Source: Thermus brockianus (lineage in GTDB: Bacteria; Deinococcota; Deinococci; Deinococcales; Thermaceae). Taken from it: a stretch of DNA of 64,000 nt. Each line of letters starts with the position of its first letter. Positions within the stretch are counted from its first letter, which is position 1. A program made the translations under genes and the position numbers. Shown piece after piece: positions 11,091 to 20,033 of this stretch. The DNA is taken from the NCBI RefSeq assembly GCF_001880325.1, contig NZ_CP016312.1, positions 806,001 to 870,000 of the forward strand, in the 5' to 3' direction. Under the pieces are notes generated by a model. That model worked only from the letters and a program-made list of their open reading frames with translations. It was not told where the DNA came from and searched no databases.

Positions 11091-12418
11091 ATGGTCTTGG
11101 ACGACCGCTACCCGGTGCTGGAAACCTTGGAAAGCCGGGAGGGCATCACCCTCTACCGGGTGGAAGGCGGGTTCGTCTTCTTCTTTGACGTGAAGACCCC
11201 CGAGGACAAGGAGCGCTTTTACCGCTACCGGGCGGCCCTGAAACGCCTCATGGAGCTTGGGCTCCTCGAGGCCCACGTCTCCGCCAAACCCGGCCGCCAC
11301 TACGCCTTCTTCCCGGAAAAGACCCTTTCCCGCAAGGCCCCGCCCAGGAAAGCCCTGGAAGCCCTGGCCCCCTTGGGCTTCGGCCGGGAGCACCTGGCCA
11401 TGGCGGAGGAGGGGGTGGCCTACCTCGCCCCCTGGCCCCTGAGCGGGCGGGCCCCTTCCCTCAAGCCCAGGTCCCGGCCCCGCCTCCTGGGGGTGGCCCC
11501 CGGGGTCCTCCTCCTCGTCTTGGGGGTTTTCCTCCTCTCCCAGGGCCTCTACCGCTACTTCAACCCCCCTGAGTACACCGTGCCCGACCTGGTGGGCAAA
11601 ACCGCCCGGGAAGCCTTTCTCCTCCTGAAGGACACCGGGCTAACGCTGGCGGTGGAAGAGGGGAACGACCCCACCAAGCCCAAGGAAGTGGTCCTGGCCC
11701 AAGACCCCCCTCCCGGCACCCGCCTAAGGGCTGGCCGGACGGTGCGCCTCACCCTCAACCAAGCCCGGCTAAACCCCGTGCCCGGGCTCTCGGGCCTTAG
11801 GCGGGAAGAGGCGGAGGCCAGGCTTAGGGCGCTTGGCTTCCGGGTGGAGGGGGTGGCGGAGCTCCCAAGCCCGGAGCCCTTGGGTACGGTCCTCGCCACC
11901 TTCCCCCCGGCGGGCACCCCCTTGGCCCCCGGGGGCGGGGTGCGGCTCCTCCTTTCCCAAGGGGCCCCCTCTGGGCCCACCTGGCCCTTGCCCCGGCTGG
12001 TGGGGCTTTCCCGCAAGGAGGCCCTCTTCCTCCTCAACGCCGCCGGGCTCAAGGTGGAGGTGGAGGAGGTACCCTCCGGCGCCCCCCAGGACACCGTGAT
12101 CGCCCAGGAGCCCGCCCCCGGCACCCCCATGCCCGAAGGGAGCGGGGTGCGCCTCCGGGTGGCGGTCCAGGGGGAGGTGCTCCTGCCCCCCGCCCCTCCC
12201 CCGGGGCGGAAAGGAGCGTTTCCCTGGCCCTAGACCTTCCGCCGGAGGCGGAGGGGCGGGAGGTGCGCCTGGTCCTTTTGGACCAAAGCGGGGAACGGGT
12301 GGTCTACGAGGGGATGGGCCAAGCGGGGCTGAGGCTGGAAGGTACCTACCCCGTGCAAGGGGAGGCCCGTTTCCGGCTCTACCTGGACGGGGTGCTCTTC
12401 CAGGAGTGGGTGCCGTGA
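11091..12418 (+). CDS. Membrane PASTA-domain protein with kinase-like N-terminal remnant (frameshifted)
   Basis: About 442 residues once one base is restored. N-terminal ~140 cytoplasmic residues begin like a Ser/Thr kinase N-lobe ([19 protein letters not shown]) but carry no catalytic HRD/DFG lobe. A transmembrane helix follows (~145-165, [14 protein letters not shown]), then three PASTA repeats (~172-233, 237-301, 307-368), each with a PDL/PGL/PRL-V/SG start and a PxPGT motif, so it is probably extracytoplasmic and binds peptidoglycan. The frame from 11091 stops at 12231-12233, but the next frame continues as [19 protein letters not shown] to TGA at 12416-12418 with normal codon usage; one G or C is missing near 12190-12212. 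The stop overlaps the yraN GTG start. Confidence 0.78.
12190..12212 (+). other. Frameshift site in the PASTA gene
   Basis: C and G runs between codons for PPAPPP and the shifted continuation GAERSVSL. One additional G (or C) joins the two coding frames; the downstream frame stays open for a further ~70 codons. Confidence 0.75.
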
Positions 12419-12744
12419 AGGGGAAATGGGCGGAGGAGCTGGCCTTAGCCCACCTCCTGCAAAAGGGGTACCGGCTCCTTGGGCGAAACCGCCGCACCCC
12501 CTTTGGGGAGGTGGACCTCCTCATGGAAAAGGACGGGGTCTACGTGGTGGTGGAGGTGAAGCAACGGCGCACGGACCGCTTCGGCACCCCCCTCGAGGCC
12601 ATCACCCCCAGGAAGCTTTCCCGCCTCCTCCAAAGCGCCCGCTACCTTCTGGGCCGGGACGACCTCCCCGTGCGCCTGGAGGCGGTCCTGGTCCACGGGG
12701 ACCCCAAGGGCTTCCGCCTGGAGCACCGGGTGTTGGAGGTCTAG
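12415..12744 (+). CDS. yraN: YraN/UPF0102-family nuclease-fold protein
   Basis: 109 residues with the restriction-endonuclease-like core of the UPF0102 family: [40 protein letters not shown] (PD-ExK-type E..D..ExK). The GTG start at 12415 overlaps the TGA of the PASTA gene (GTGA); an upstream in-frame GTG at 12406 is less likely. Function unknown, possibly DNA processing. Confidence 0.85.
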   Translation: MKGKWAEELALAHLLQKGYRLLGRNRRTPFGEVDLLMEKDGVYVVVEVKQRRTDRFGTPLEAITPRKLSRLLQSARYLLGRDDLPVRLEAVLVHGDPKGFRLEHRVLEV

Positions 12745-12785
12745 ACCCCTTTTGTCCCCCTTGCCCTTTGGGTAAGCTTACGGGC

Positions 12786-14573
12786 GTGTTCAGGAACCTG
12801 CGGGCGTACCTGGAGGCCCTGGAAGCGCGGGGTGAGCTCAAGCGCATCCGGGTCCCGGTGAGCGCCGAGCTGGAGATCACCGAGATCGCCGACCGGATGG
12901 TGAAAGGAGGGGGCCCCGCCCTCCTCTTTGAGCGGGTCTTGGGCAAGGACTTCCCCGTGGCCATCGGCCTCTTCGGCACCCGGGAGCGCACGGCCTTTGC
13001 CCTGGGGGTGGAGGACCTGGACGAGCTGGCCCAAAAGGTGGAGGCCCTCCTGGCCCTGAACCCGGGCAAGGGGGGGCTTTCCGCCCTCATGGGGCTTCTC
13101 CCCAAGCTTCCCCTCCTCAAGGGCTTTTTCCCCAGGCGGGTGCGCCGCGCCCCGGTGCAGGAGGTGGTCCATAAGGGCGAGGCGGTGGACCTAAGCCGCC
13201 TCCCCATCCTCACGTGCTGGCCCCTGGACGGCGGGCCCTTCCTCACCCTGCCCCTCGTCATCACCAAGGACCCGGAGACGGGGGAAATCAACCTCGGCAT
13301 GTACCGCATGCAGGTGCTGGACCAAAGGAGCACCGCCATGCACTGGCAACTCCACAAGGTGGGCCGGCGCCACCTGGAGAAGGCCAAAAAACTGGGGAAA
13401 AAGCTGGAGGTGGCCGTGGCCCTTGGGGGGGATCCCGTCCTCACCTACGCCGCCACCGCCCCCCTCCCCCCCTTGCCGGGGGTGAGCGAGTTCCACCTGG
13501 CGGGCTTCCTCCGGGGAGCCCCTCTGGAGCTCGCCCGGGGGGTCACGGTGGACCTGCCGGTGCCGGCGGAGGCGGAGTTCGTCCTCGAGGGCTACATTGA
13601 CCCCGAAGAGCCCCTGGTGGAAGAGGGCCCCTTTGGCGACCACACGGGCTTCTACACCCCCGTGGACCTCTACCCCCGCTTCCACGTCACCGCCCTCACC
13701 CACCGCAAAGGGGCCATCTACCCCGCCACCATCGTGGGGGTACCCCCCATGGAGGACGCCTACCTGATCGAAGCCACGGAAAGGCTCTTCCTCCCCGCCC
13801 TGCGCCTCGTCCTGCCCGAGGTGGTGGACTACCACATGCCCCCCGAGGGGGTGGCCCACAACTGGGTGAACGTGAGCCTAAGGAAGGAGTACCCGGGCCA
13901 GGCCTACAAGGTGGCCTACGGGATGCTGGGCCTTGGGCAGATGATGTTCGCCAAGGTCATCGTGGCGGTGGACGGGGAGGTGCCCGTGAAGCCGGGCTTC
14001 GCTGCCCTCTTGGAGGCCCTCAAGCACGCCCTCCCCGGGCGGGACACCCTCCTCCTCCGGGGCCCCGTGGACGTCCTGGACCACAGCGCCCGCGCCTTCG
14101 CCTTCGGGGGGAAGCTCTTCCTAGACGGCACGCGCAAGCTTCCCGAAGAGGGAGGGGAAGTGCCCTTCACCCCCAAGGCCCACACCGCCCTCCCCGAGGA
14201 CCCGGAGGCCCTGGCCCAACGGCAGTGGCCCGGGCTTTGGGGGGTCACCTTGGAGAAGCGGCGGCCCCACCAGGCCTGGGAGGTGGCGGAAAGGCTCTTA
14301 AAGACGCCCCAAAGCGCCGGCATCCGCCTCCTCCTCCTCGCGGACGCCGACACCGCCTTGACCCCAGCGGAGCTCCTTTGGGCCGTGCTCAACAACATTG
14401 ACCCCGAGCGGGACGCCCGGGTGATGCCCGGGGCAGAAGGCCCCGTCTTGGTCCTGGACGGCACCCGGAAGCTCCCCGAAGAGGGCTTCCAGCGGGTCTG
14501 GCCCGAGCGGATCCGCATGGACCCCAAGGTCAAGGCCCTGGTGGAGGCCCGCTGGGAGGAGTACGGGTTTTAG
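12786..14573 (+). CDS. UbiD-family prenylated-FMN decarboxylase
   Basis: 595 residues. Begins at GTG 12786 (VFRNLRAYLEALEARGELKRI), the conserved UbiD N terminus; longer in-frame extensions upstream are not conserved-looking. Contains EINLGMYRMQV, EGPFGDHTGFYTP (catalytic E-D region) and LDGTRKLPEEG twice in the C-terminal half. Likely decarboxylates an aromatic acid in menaquinone (futalosine-route) synthesis or another quinone-like step; the substrate cannot be read from sequence. Ends convergent with the HD-GYP gene, overlapping 4 bp. Confidence 0.88.
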   Translation: MFRNLRAYLEALEARGELKRIRVPVSAELEITEIADRMVKGGGPALLFERVLGKDFPVAIGLFGTRERTAFALGVEDLDELAQKVEALLALNPGKGGLSALMGLLPKLPLLKGFFPRRVRRAPVQEVVHKGEAVDLSRLPILTCWPLDGGPFLTLPLVITKDPETGEINLGMYRMQVLDQRSTAMHWQLHKVGRRHLEKAKKLGKKLEVAVALGGDPVLTYAATAPLPPLPGVSEFHLAGFLRGAPLELARGVTVDLPVPAEAEFVLEGYIDPEEPLVEEGPFGDHTGFYTPVDLYPRFHVTALTHRKGAIYPATIVGVPPMEDAYLIEATERLFLPALRLVLPEVVDYHMPPEGVAHNWVNVSLRKEYPGQAYKVAYGMLGLGQMMFAKVIVAVDGEVPVKPGFAALLEALKHALPGRDTLLLRGPVDVLDHSARAFAFGGKLFLDGTRKLPEEGGEVPFTPKAHTALPEDPEALAQRQWPGLWGVTLEKRRPHQAWEVAERLLKTPQSAGIRLLLLADADTALTPAELLWAVLNNIDPERDARVMPGAEGPVLVLDGTRKLPEEGFQRVWPERIRMDPKVKALVEARWEEYGF

Positions 14574-15514
14574 CGGCGCAGAACGCGGTTTCGCAAAAGG
14601 GCGCTCCTAAAGGCCCGCACCACTTCCTGGGAAAGCCGGCCCTGGTCCGCCTCCTCCCTCAGGACCTCCAAGGCCTCCTCCGGTTTAGCGGGGTGGCGGT
14701 AGGTGCGCCTGCTGGTAAGGGCATCGTAGATGTCGGCGGCGGCCACCGCCTGGGCCAAGGGGGGCACCTCGGTGATCCCGTCGGGGTAGCCGGAGCCGTC
14801 CAGCTTCTCGTGGTGCCAGCGCACGTAAGGCCGGAGGCGGGGATGGGCCCTGAGGGGCTTAAGGATCTCATCCCCCTTCACCGGGTGCTCCCGGATAAGA
14901 CGCCACTCCGCCTCGGTGAGGGTGTAGCCGCCCTGCAGGATGTGGTCGGGGATGGCGATCTTCCCCACATCGTGCAGCAAGGCCCCCAGGTAGAGGTCCC
15001 TCAGCACCTCCTCCCGGACCCCCAGCTCCTCCGCCGTCCAAAGGGCGTAGCGGGCCACCCTTTCCCCATGGCCGGCGGTGTAGGTGTCCTTCATCTCCAC
15101 CGCCCGCATGAGGGCGAGGAGGGTGCGTTCCAAGTCCTCCAAGCGCTCCTGCAGGCGCCGCCTCTCCAGATGCCCTTTCACCCGCAGGCGGAGCTCCGCC
15201 AGGTCCACGGGGCGGTTCAGGAAGTCGTCCGCCCCCGCCTCAATCCCCTTCAGGCGCACCTCCCGCTCCCCATCGGCGGTGAGGAGGATGACGGGAAGAA
15301 GGGGGTCCAGGGCCTTGACCCGCCGCGTGAGCTCCAGCCCGTCCATCACGGGCATGTGAAGGTCGGTGAGGACCGCGTGGGGAAAGCCGTCCTTGAAGAG
15401 GTCCAGGGCTTCTTGCCCGTTCCTGGCCTCCACCACCTCGGCCTCCAAGGGGGCCAGGGCCCGCATGAGGAGGCGGCGCTGTAAGGGGTCGTCGTCCACC
15501 ACCATGAGGCGCAT
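14570..15514 (-). CDS. Response regulator with HD-GYP cyclic-di-GMP phosphodiesterase domain
   Basis: 314 residues. REC domain 1-115 with DDD at 7-9 and phosphoacceptor D51 (VLTDLHMP); the usual switch Lys before Pro is Arg (LNRPVD, R101). HD-GYP domain ~130-300 with HDVGK at 181-185 and HHEKLDGSGYP at 234-244, so the GYP motif is complete and phosphodiesterase activity is expected. Last gene of the DUF4388-GTPase-CZB-roadblock operon (9 bp after roadblock), suggesting a c-di-GMP output of that switch. Confidence 0.92.
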   Translation of the reverse strand: MRLMVVDDDPLQRRLLMRALAPLEAEVVEARNGQEALDLFKDGFPHAVLTDLHMPVMDGLELTRRVKALDPLLPVILLTADGEREVRLKGIEAGADDFLNRPVDLAELRLRVKGHLERRRLQERLEDLERTLLALMRAVEMKDTYTAGHGERVARYALWTAEELGVREEVLRDLYLGALLHDVGKIAIPDHILQGGYTLTEAEWRLIREHPVKGDEILKPLRAHPRLRPYVRWHHEKLDGSGYPDGITEVPPLAQAVAAADIYDALTSRRTYRHPAKPEEALEVLREEADQGRLSQEVVRAFRSALLRNRVLRR

Positions 15515-15523
15515 GGCTCCCCC

Positions 15524-15886
15524 TCAGAGAAGGTCCTTGAGGTGGCGGGCGGCCTCCCGGGCCTCGAGGTGAACCAGACCCAGGTTGGCCCCCGTGGGAA
15601 GCGCCAGCGCCAGCACCCCCTTCTCCCCCGCCTCATAGACCACGAAGTAGCCGTTTTGGCCCCGGATCACCGTCTCCTGAAACTCCCCCAGGCGCAAGGT
15701 GGTGGCGATGCGCTTGCCAAGCCCCAAGGAAGTGGCGGCCATGGCGGCGATCCTGGCCGCTTCCCCTTCGGGAAAGTCGTGCACCATGGGCAGCCCATCC
15801 GCCGAGGCCACCATCACGCCGGAAACCTCGGGAACCGCCTGCCTCAGACTGCGAATGAGGGTCTGAATCTCTTCTTGCCTGGTCAT
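15524..15886 (-). CDS. Roadblock/LC7-domain protein (MglB-like)
   Basis: 120-residue roadblock fold: VSGVMVASADGLPMV, IAAMAATSLGLGKRIA, YFVVYEAGEKGVLALALP. In bacteria such proteins act as GAPs or scaffolds for MglA/Ras-like GTPases. The neighbouring GTPase gene (16221-16733) is the probable partner. Confidence 0.88.
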   Translation of the reverse strand: MTRQEEIQTLIRSLRQAVPEVSGVMVASADGLPMVHDFPEGEAARIAAMAATSLGLGKRIATTLRLGEFQETVIRGQNGYFVVYEAGEKGVLALALPTGANLGLVHLEAREAARHLKDLL

Positions 15887-15900
15887 CCTCGTACCTCCCT

Positions 15901-16224
15901 TTACTGACCTAGGGTCAAGAGCAGGTGCTCTATCCTGCCAAAAAGCCGGTAAGCCTCGTTCATCCTCTCCCTGGCCTCAGCTTCCCGCCCCTCCTTCTTC
16001 AGGCTCACCGCCTGGGCGGTGAGGGCGTGGAAGGCTTCGTGCAGAGGGCCGATCTCCCGGAAAGCGGGAAGGTGGCCATAGACCTTCTCCCCTTCCCCGT
16101 GGTACCAGCGGCCCAAGGAACACTCCGTGGGCGGAGTGAGGGGCGGTTCCTCCCCTCCTTCCAAGAACTTCTCCACGTTTTCCAGATACCGCAGGTGCGC
16201 AAGGACGATGGCTTCCAGCATCAT
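15901..16224 (-). CDS. CZB (chemoreceptor zinc-binding) domain protein
   Basis: 107 residues. Standalone CZB domain: H10, the CSLGRWYHGEG signature with C35, and H62/H66, the expected His-Cys-His-His zinc set. CZB domains usually sit at the C terminus of chemoreceptors or in diguanylate cyclases and sense zinc or hypochlorite. Here it is a separate gene whose ATG overlaps the GTPase stop (ATGA), so it is a candidate sensor input to the GTPase/roadblock pair. Confidence 0.87.
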   Translation of the reverse strand: MMLEAIVLAHLRYLENVEKFLEGGEEPPLTPPTECSLGRWYHGEGEKVYGHLPAFREIGPLHEAFHALTAQAVSLKKEGREAEARERMNEAYRLFGRIEHLLLTLGQ

Positions 16225-16733
16225 TCCCCTCCTGTGGCTAGCTCCACAAGGCGAGCAAGCGCCCGAAAGGCCTCCTCCCGCTTCCTGGCGTCCAGCCCCA
16301 TCACCCGCTCCTCCGGCAGGCGCAGGTAGAGGGCCACCTCCCCCGGGGTCCAGGCCCGGCCCAGGTCCAGGCGCGTTACCCCCACCAGGTAGGGAACGGG
16401 GTGCCGCGAGAGAAAATAGTCCAGCATCCTGCGCGCCTCGGGGAGATGGTGGGGCCGGTCCCCCGCCACGAGGAAGAGGAGGCCCAAAGCGCCCTCGGCC
16501 AACACGTCCCACATGAAGTCAAAGCGCTCCTGCCCCGGAACGCCGAAGAGGTGGACCCGGTAAGGCCCCACCGCCAGGGTCCCGAAGTCCAGGGCCACGG
16601 TGGTGGTTTCCTTGCCCAGGTCCTCGCTGGCCTTGGCCTCCGTGGTCAGGGCCTCCTCCCCCAGGAGGCTTTTGGCCAAGGCGGTCTTCCCCGCCCCCAC
16701 GGGCCCGGCCACCAGCACCTTCAGCGGCTCCAT
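16221..16733 (-). CDS. Ras-like small GTPase (MglA/SRPRB-like)
   Basis: 170 residues. G1 GPVGAGKT, G3-like FGVPGQERFDFMWDVL (Gly in place of the classical DxxG Asp), and TRLD in the place of NKxD. The start at 16733 (MEPLKVLVAG) is preferred; a GTG two codons upstream is possible. Overlaps DUF4388 at its start and the CZB gene at its end. The altered G3 suggests slow intrinsic hydrolysis, as in bacterial MglA-type switches that need a roadblock partner. Confidence 0.87.
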   Translation of the reverse strand: MEPLKVLVAGPVGAGKTALAKSLLGEEALTTEAKASEDLGKETTTVALDFGTLAVGPYRVHLFGVPGQERFDFMWDVLAEGALGLLFLVAGDRPHHLPEARRMLDYFLSRHPVPYLVGVTRLDLGRAWTPGEVALYLRLPEERVMGLDARKREEAFRALARLVELATGGE

Positions 16734-17335
16734 AGCCACCTAAGCTGGGCCAGGAGGCCCCGGGCCAAGGGATGGGCCCTGGCCTTCCTCTCCAGCCGCT
16801 TCACCGCCCCCAAAAGCTGAAGCCGGTAAAGGTAGAGGCGCACCTGGTCCAGGGGCAGGTGGAGCTTTTCCGCCAGCTCCTTGGCCGAGGCCCCCCGCTT
16901 AAGGTAGGGCAGGGCGAGGCGGAAGAAGTCCCGGAAGCGAGGGTCCTCGGGGGAGCTTCCCGCCGCCTGGAAGACCGCCTCGGGGTGGGGGAGGTAGGGG
17001 CGGTAGCGCTCCAGCTCGTCCTGCAGGGTCATCAGGCCCAGGAGGACCTTCTGCACGGGCAGGTTCAGGCGCACCCCGTGCTTGGGCCTCACCCCCGGAA
17101 GGAACTCAAAGCTTCCCTGCCGGGCCAAGAGGAGGGCGTGGAGGACAGCCTTGGCCGCCATGGGGTCCAGGGGCTCGCCCCGCTGCTCCAAGGAGCGGAT
17201 GAAACCCGGCTCCAGGTGGATGGTGGTGGGAGGAATTTCCTTCAGGTTCCAAAGCTCCAACGCCCCCTCCTTCTGGGAAAGCATCTGCAAGAGCTCCTCC
17301 AGGGGCAGGGAATCCAGGCTTCCGAATAGGGCCAT
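16721..17335 (-). CDS. DUF4388-domain protein with C-terminal winged-helix-like region
   Basis: 204 residues. N-terminal DUF4388 (PatA N-terminal type: FGSLDSLPLEELLQMLSQKEGALELW) ~1-100, then ~135-195 with KELAEKLHLPLDQVRLYLYRLQLLGAV, which reads like a winged helix. First gene of the signalling operon, preceded by SD GGGAGG. DUF4388 proteins commonly occur next to roadblock/GTPase and response-regulator genes. Specific role unknown. Confidence 0.85.
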   Translation of the reverse strand: MALFGSLDSLPLEELLQMLSQKEGALELWNLKEIPPTTIHLEPGFIRSLEQRGEPLDPMAAKAVLHALLLARQGSFEFLPGVRPKHGVRLNLPVQKVLLGLMTLQDELERYRPYLPHPEAVFQAAGSSPEDPRFRDFFRLALPYLKRGASAKELAEKLHLPLDQVRLYLYRLQLLGAVKRLERKARAHPLARGLLAQLRWLWSR

Positions 17336-17391
17336 AACCGCCTCCCACCCTTAGCCTGGCAGCTCCCTGTGAAAAGGGTTTGAAAAGGCCG

Positions 17392-17397
17392 TATAAT
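17392..17397 (+). promoter_or_regulatory. -10 box of trmB
   Basis: TATAAT eight nt upstream of the GTG start at 17406, matching a leaderless transcript. The -35 is weak (GTGAAA at 17369-17374). Confidence 0.6.
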
Positions 17398-17405
17398 GCC
17401 CCCTC

Positions 17406-18341
17406 GTGCTGGTGCGCCCCGCCCTCCTTCCCGCTTGGCCCCCCTCCCCCCGGGACCTCTTTGGCCGGGAAGGCCCCCTGGTGCTGGAGATCGGCTTCGG
17501 GGACGGGCGCTTCACCCTGGAGCTGGCCCAGGCCCACCCCGACTGGCTCATCCTGGGGGCCGAGGTTTCGGCGGCGAGCGTCCTACGGGCCTACAAGAAG
17601 ATGCGCCGCCACGGGGTGGAAAACGTGCGCCTTTACCACGGGGAAGGCCCCTTTGCCCTGCGGAACCTGGTGCCGGCGGGAGGCCTCGAGGCGGTCATCG
17701 TGAACTTCCCCGACCCCTGGCCCAAGAAGCGGCACCAGGAAAGGCGGCTTCTCCAGGAGGGCTTTTTCCGCAAACTTTCCACCCGGCTCAGGGAAGGAGG
17801 AAGCCTCCTCCTCACCACGGACCACGAGGGCTACTTCCGCTTCGCCCTGGAGGAGGCGGCCAAAACGGGGCTTTACCGGGTGGAGGTGAAGCCGCCCCCG
17901 GAGGCCCACCTGAGGACCAAGTACGCCCTCAAGTGGCGGGAGGCCGGGCGCCCCTTCTTCCACGCCGTCTTCACCAAGGTGGGGGAGGACCCCCACCCCT
18001 GGCCCCCCCTAAGGAGGTACGCCGTGGCCCACGCCCTACTGGAAGGAAACCTACCCGAAGCCCTGGAGCTAGGGAAAACCCCCGTGCCCCTCTCGGGCGG
18101 GGTGGCGGTGTTTTTGGAAACCGCCAAGGGGGAGAAGGGGTTTTACGTTCTCACCCACGTGGAGGAGGAGGACCTCACCCAAGACCTCCTCCTGGAGGTG
18201 CGGCCAAGCGCCCACGGGGTCTACGCCGGGGTGAGCCGCTTCGGGAGTCCCCTCATCACCGAGGGGGTGAAGGGGGCGGTGCGGGCTTTGGTGGAACGCT
18301 TGGAAGCCTTGGGCCTTAGGGTGGTCCAGGACCACACCTAG
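17406..18341 (+). CDS. trmB: tRNA (guanine-N7-)-methyltransferase with C-terminal extension
   Basis: 311 residues. SAM-binding [15 protein letters not shown], conserved [15 protein letters not shown] catalytic/tRNA motif and [14 protein letters not shown] identify TrmB, which makes m7G46. Residues ~210-311 are an extra C-terminal domain beyond the usual ~210-240, as also described for some thermophile TrmBs. GTG start supported by TATAAT eight nt upstream. Confidence 0.93.
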   Translation: MLVRPALLPAWPPSPRDLFGREGPLVLEIGFGDGRFTLELAQAHPDWLILGAEVSAASVLRAYKKMRRHGVENVRLYHGEGPFALRNLVPAGGLEAVIVNFPDPWPKKRHQERRLLQEGFFRKLSTRLREGGSLLLTTDHEGYFRFALEEAAKTGLYRVEVKPPPEAHLRTKYALKWREAGRPFFHAVFTKVGEDPHPWPPLRRYAVAHALLEGNLPEALELGKTPVPLSGGVAVFLETAKGEKGFYVLTHVEEEDLTQDLLLEVRPSAHGVYAGVSRFGSPLITEGVKGAVRALVERLEALGLRVVQDHT

Positions 18342-18360
18342 GCCCCGGTAAGATAAACCC

Positions 18361-19431
18361 ATGACGCTACCCCCCCGCAAGGACTCCCTGAAGTGGGGCA
18401 CCTACCCCGAGGACGTCTTGCCCCTTTGGGTGGCGGACATGGACTTCCCCGTGGCCGAGCCCATCGTGCGGGCCCTGAAGGAGCGGGCGGAAGGCTTTTT
18501 GGGCTACCCGCCCCGGGAGGGGGATTGGGAGCTCAAGGCCCTCCTCCTGGAGAGCACGGGCCTCGAGGGAGAGGTGGCCTTCCTGCCCGGGGTGGTGGTG
18601 GGGCTTTACGCCGCCGTGGCCGCCTTCACCGCCCCCGGGCAAGGGGTCTTGACCCAGCTTCCCATCTACCCCCCCTTCCTCGCCGCCATCCGCGAGCAGA
18701 AGCGCACCCTCCTGGCCAACCCCTTGCGGGAAACGGAGGAGGGCTACCGCCTGGACCTCCCCGGTTTGGAACGCCTGGCCTTCGCCAGCCGCCTCCTCCT
18801 CTTCTGCCACCCGCAAAACCCCACAGGCCGGGTCTTCACCGAGGAGGAGCTTTCCGCCCTGGCCGCCATCGCCCGCAAGCACGACCTCATCGTGGTTTCC
18901 GACGAACTCCACGCCCCCCTCACCTACGAAAGGCCCCACGTGCCCCTGGCCCGCTTCCTTCCCGAGCGTACCCTCACCCTCTTGGGCCCGGGCAAGGCCT
19001 ACAACCTGGCGGGGCTCCCCATGGGGGCCGTGGTGGGGCCCAAGCCCTTGGTGGAAGCCCTGAAGCGCCACCTCCCCCACACCTTCCCCAACGTCCTCGC
19101 CATGGCCGCCTGGAAGGCGGCCCTAAGGGAAGGGGGGCCCTGGCTTCGGGAAACCCTGGCCCTCTTGAAGGCCAACCGGGAGCGGGTGGCCGCCTGGGCC
19201 AAGGAACTGGGCCTGGTCCACTTCCCCCCGGAGGGGACCTACCTGGCCTGGCTGGGCACGGGGATCCCCAAGGCCGCCGCCCACCTCCTTAAAGAGGCCC
19301 GGGTGGCCTTGAACCCCGGGGAGAGCTTCGGGGAAGGGTACGAGCGCTACGTGCGCCTCAACTTCGCCACCTACCCCGAGGTCCTGGAGGAGGCCTTAAA
19401 GCGCCTCGCCGAGGCCCTGCGGAAAGCCTAA
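18361..19431 (+). CDS. MalY/PatB-type PLP aminotransferase or C-S lyase
   Basis: 356-residue fold-type I PLP enzyme. Signature WVADMDFP (23-30), [16 protein letters not shown] with D181, and the PLP Lys K212 in [12 protein letters not shown]. Homologues are cystathionine beta-lyases or class I/II aminotransferases, and sequence alone does not separate them. It starts 19 bp after trmB and ends at a strong bidirectional hairpin. Confidence 0.88.
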   Translation: MTLPPRKDSLKWGTYPEDVLPLWVADMDFPVAEPIVRALKERAEGFLGYPPREGDWELKALLLESTGLEGEVAFLPGVVVGLYAAVAAFTAPGQGVLTQLPIYPPFLAAIREQKRTLLANPLRETEEGYRLDLPGLERLAFASRLLLFCHPQNPTGRVFTEEELSALAAIARKHDLIVVSDELHAPLTYERPHVPLARFLPERTLTLLGPGKAYNLAGLPMGAVVGPKPLVEALKRHLPHTFPNVLAMAAWKAALREGGPWLRETLALLKANRERVAAWAKELGLVHFPPEGTYLAWLGTGIPKAAAHLLKEARVALNPGESFGEGYERYVRLNFATYPEVLEEALKRLAEALRKA

Positions 19432-19457
19432 GGCCCCCGGGCTTCCCCGGGGGCCTT
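19430..19457. terminator. Bidirectional terminator hairpin
   Basis: Perfect 12-bp stem AAGGCCCCCGGG / CCCGGGGGCCTT with loop CTTC between the convergent aminotransferase and hsp20 genes. It has no long T tract. Confidence 0.7.
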
Positions 19458-19471
19458 AGCCCTTTAGGCCC

Positions 19472-19936
19472 TTACTGGACCACCTGGATGGGGATCCGCT
19501 TGGCCCGGGCCTCCGCCACCTTGGGCAGGGTGAGCCGGAGGATGCCGTGGCGGAACTCCGCCTTAGCCTCGTCCCCCTTGACCTCCACGGGAAGGGTGAA
19601 GGTGCGGACGAAGGAGCCGTGGGGGATCTCCTGGAGGTAGTAGCGGCGCGCCTGGGCATCCTGAGCCGGCTTCACCTGGCCCCGGATGGTGAGCTTGTTG
19701 CCCTCGAGGCTCACCTCCAAATCCTCCGGGGCGAGGCCCGGCACCGCCATCTCCAGGACCAAGGCCTCGTCCGTCTCGTAGAGATCGGCGGGGGCCACGT
19801 AGGTCACCACGGGCCGGCCGAAGTCGCCCAAGACCTCCTCAAAGAGCCGGTTGGCCTCCTCCAGGAGGGAGAGGGGACCCCAGGTCCTAAAGGGCGTGAT
19901 CTCCAGAGGACGAGCGTCCCTACGCACCAGGGCCAT
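19472..19936 (-). CDS. Small heat-shock protein, Hsp20/alpha-crystallin family
   Basis: 154 residues from the ATG at 19936, chosen because SD GGAGGTG sits 8 nt upstream; in-frame starts at 19942 and 19951 are closer to or inside the SD. Alpha-crystallin domain ~45-140: ADLYETDEALVLEMAVPGLAPEDLEVSLEGNKLTIRGQV, GSFVRTFTLPVEV, and the C-terminal GILRLTLPKV with an IPIQV (IxI/V) tail motif for oligomer contacts. ATP-independent holdase. Confidence 0.92.
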   Translation of the reverse strand: MALVRRDARPLEITPFRTWGPLSLLEEANRLFEEVLGDFGRPVVTYVAPADLYETDEALVLEMAVPGLAPEDLEVSLEGNKLTIRGQVKPAQDAQARRYYLQEIPHGSFVRTFTLPVEVKGDEAKAEFRHGILRLTLPKVAEARAKRIPIQVVQ

Positions 19937-19956
19937 ACTCATCACCTCCACTTACA

Positions 19957-19985
19957 CTTATATCACTTGCGCCTTCCTTTGTCAA
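19957..19985 (-). promoter_or_regulatory. Promoter of hsp20
   Basis: TTGACA (19985-19980), 17-nt spacer, TATAAG (19962-19957): a near-consensus housekeeping promoter followed by an SD-led mRNA, unlike most leaderless genes here. Confidence 0.8.
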
Positions 19986-20020
19986 GTATCCTCATCCAAA
20001 GCGCCTACCCCTGCGCCCCC

Positions 20021-20026
20021 TATAAT
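20021..20026 (+). promoter_or_regulatory. -10 box of the rhodanese gene
   Basis: TATAAT seven nt upstream of the ATG at 20034; leaderless arrangement. Confidence 0.6.
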
Positions 20027-20033
20027 CAAGGGC

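Noticed and set aside
12426-12785. Open in-frame extension upstream of ubiD, giving a 715-residue protein
   Set aside because: It reads through yraN in another frame and has no recognisable protein character; the conserved UbiD N terminus begins at GTG 12786.
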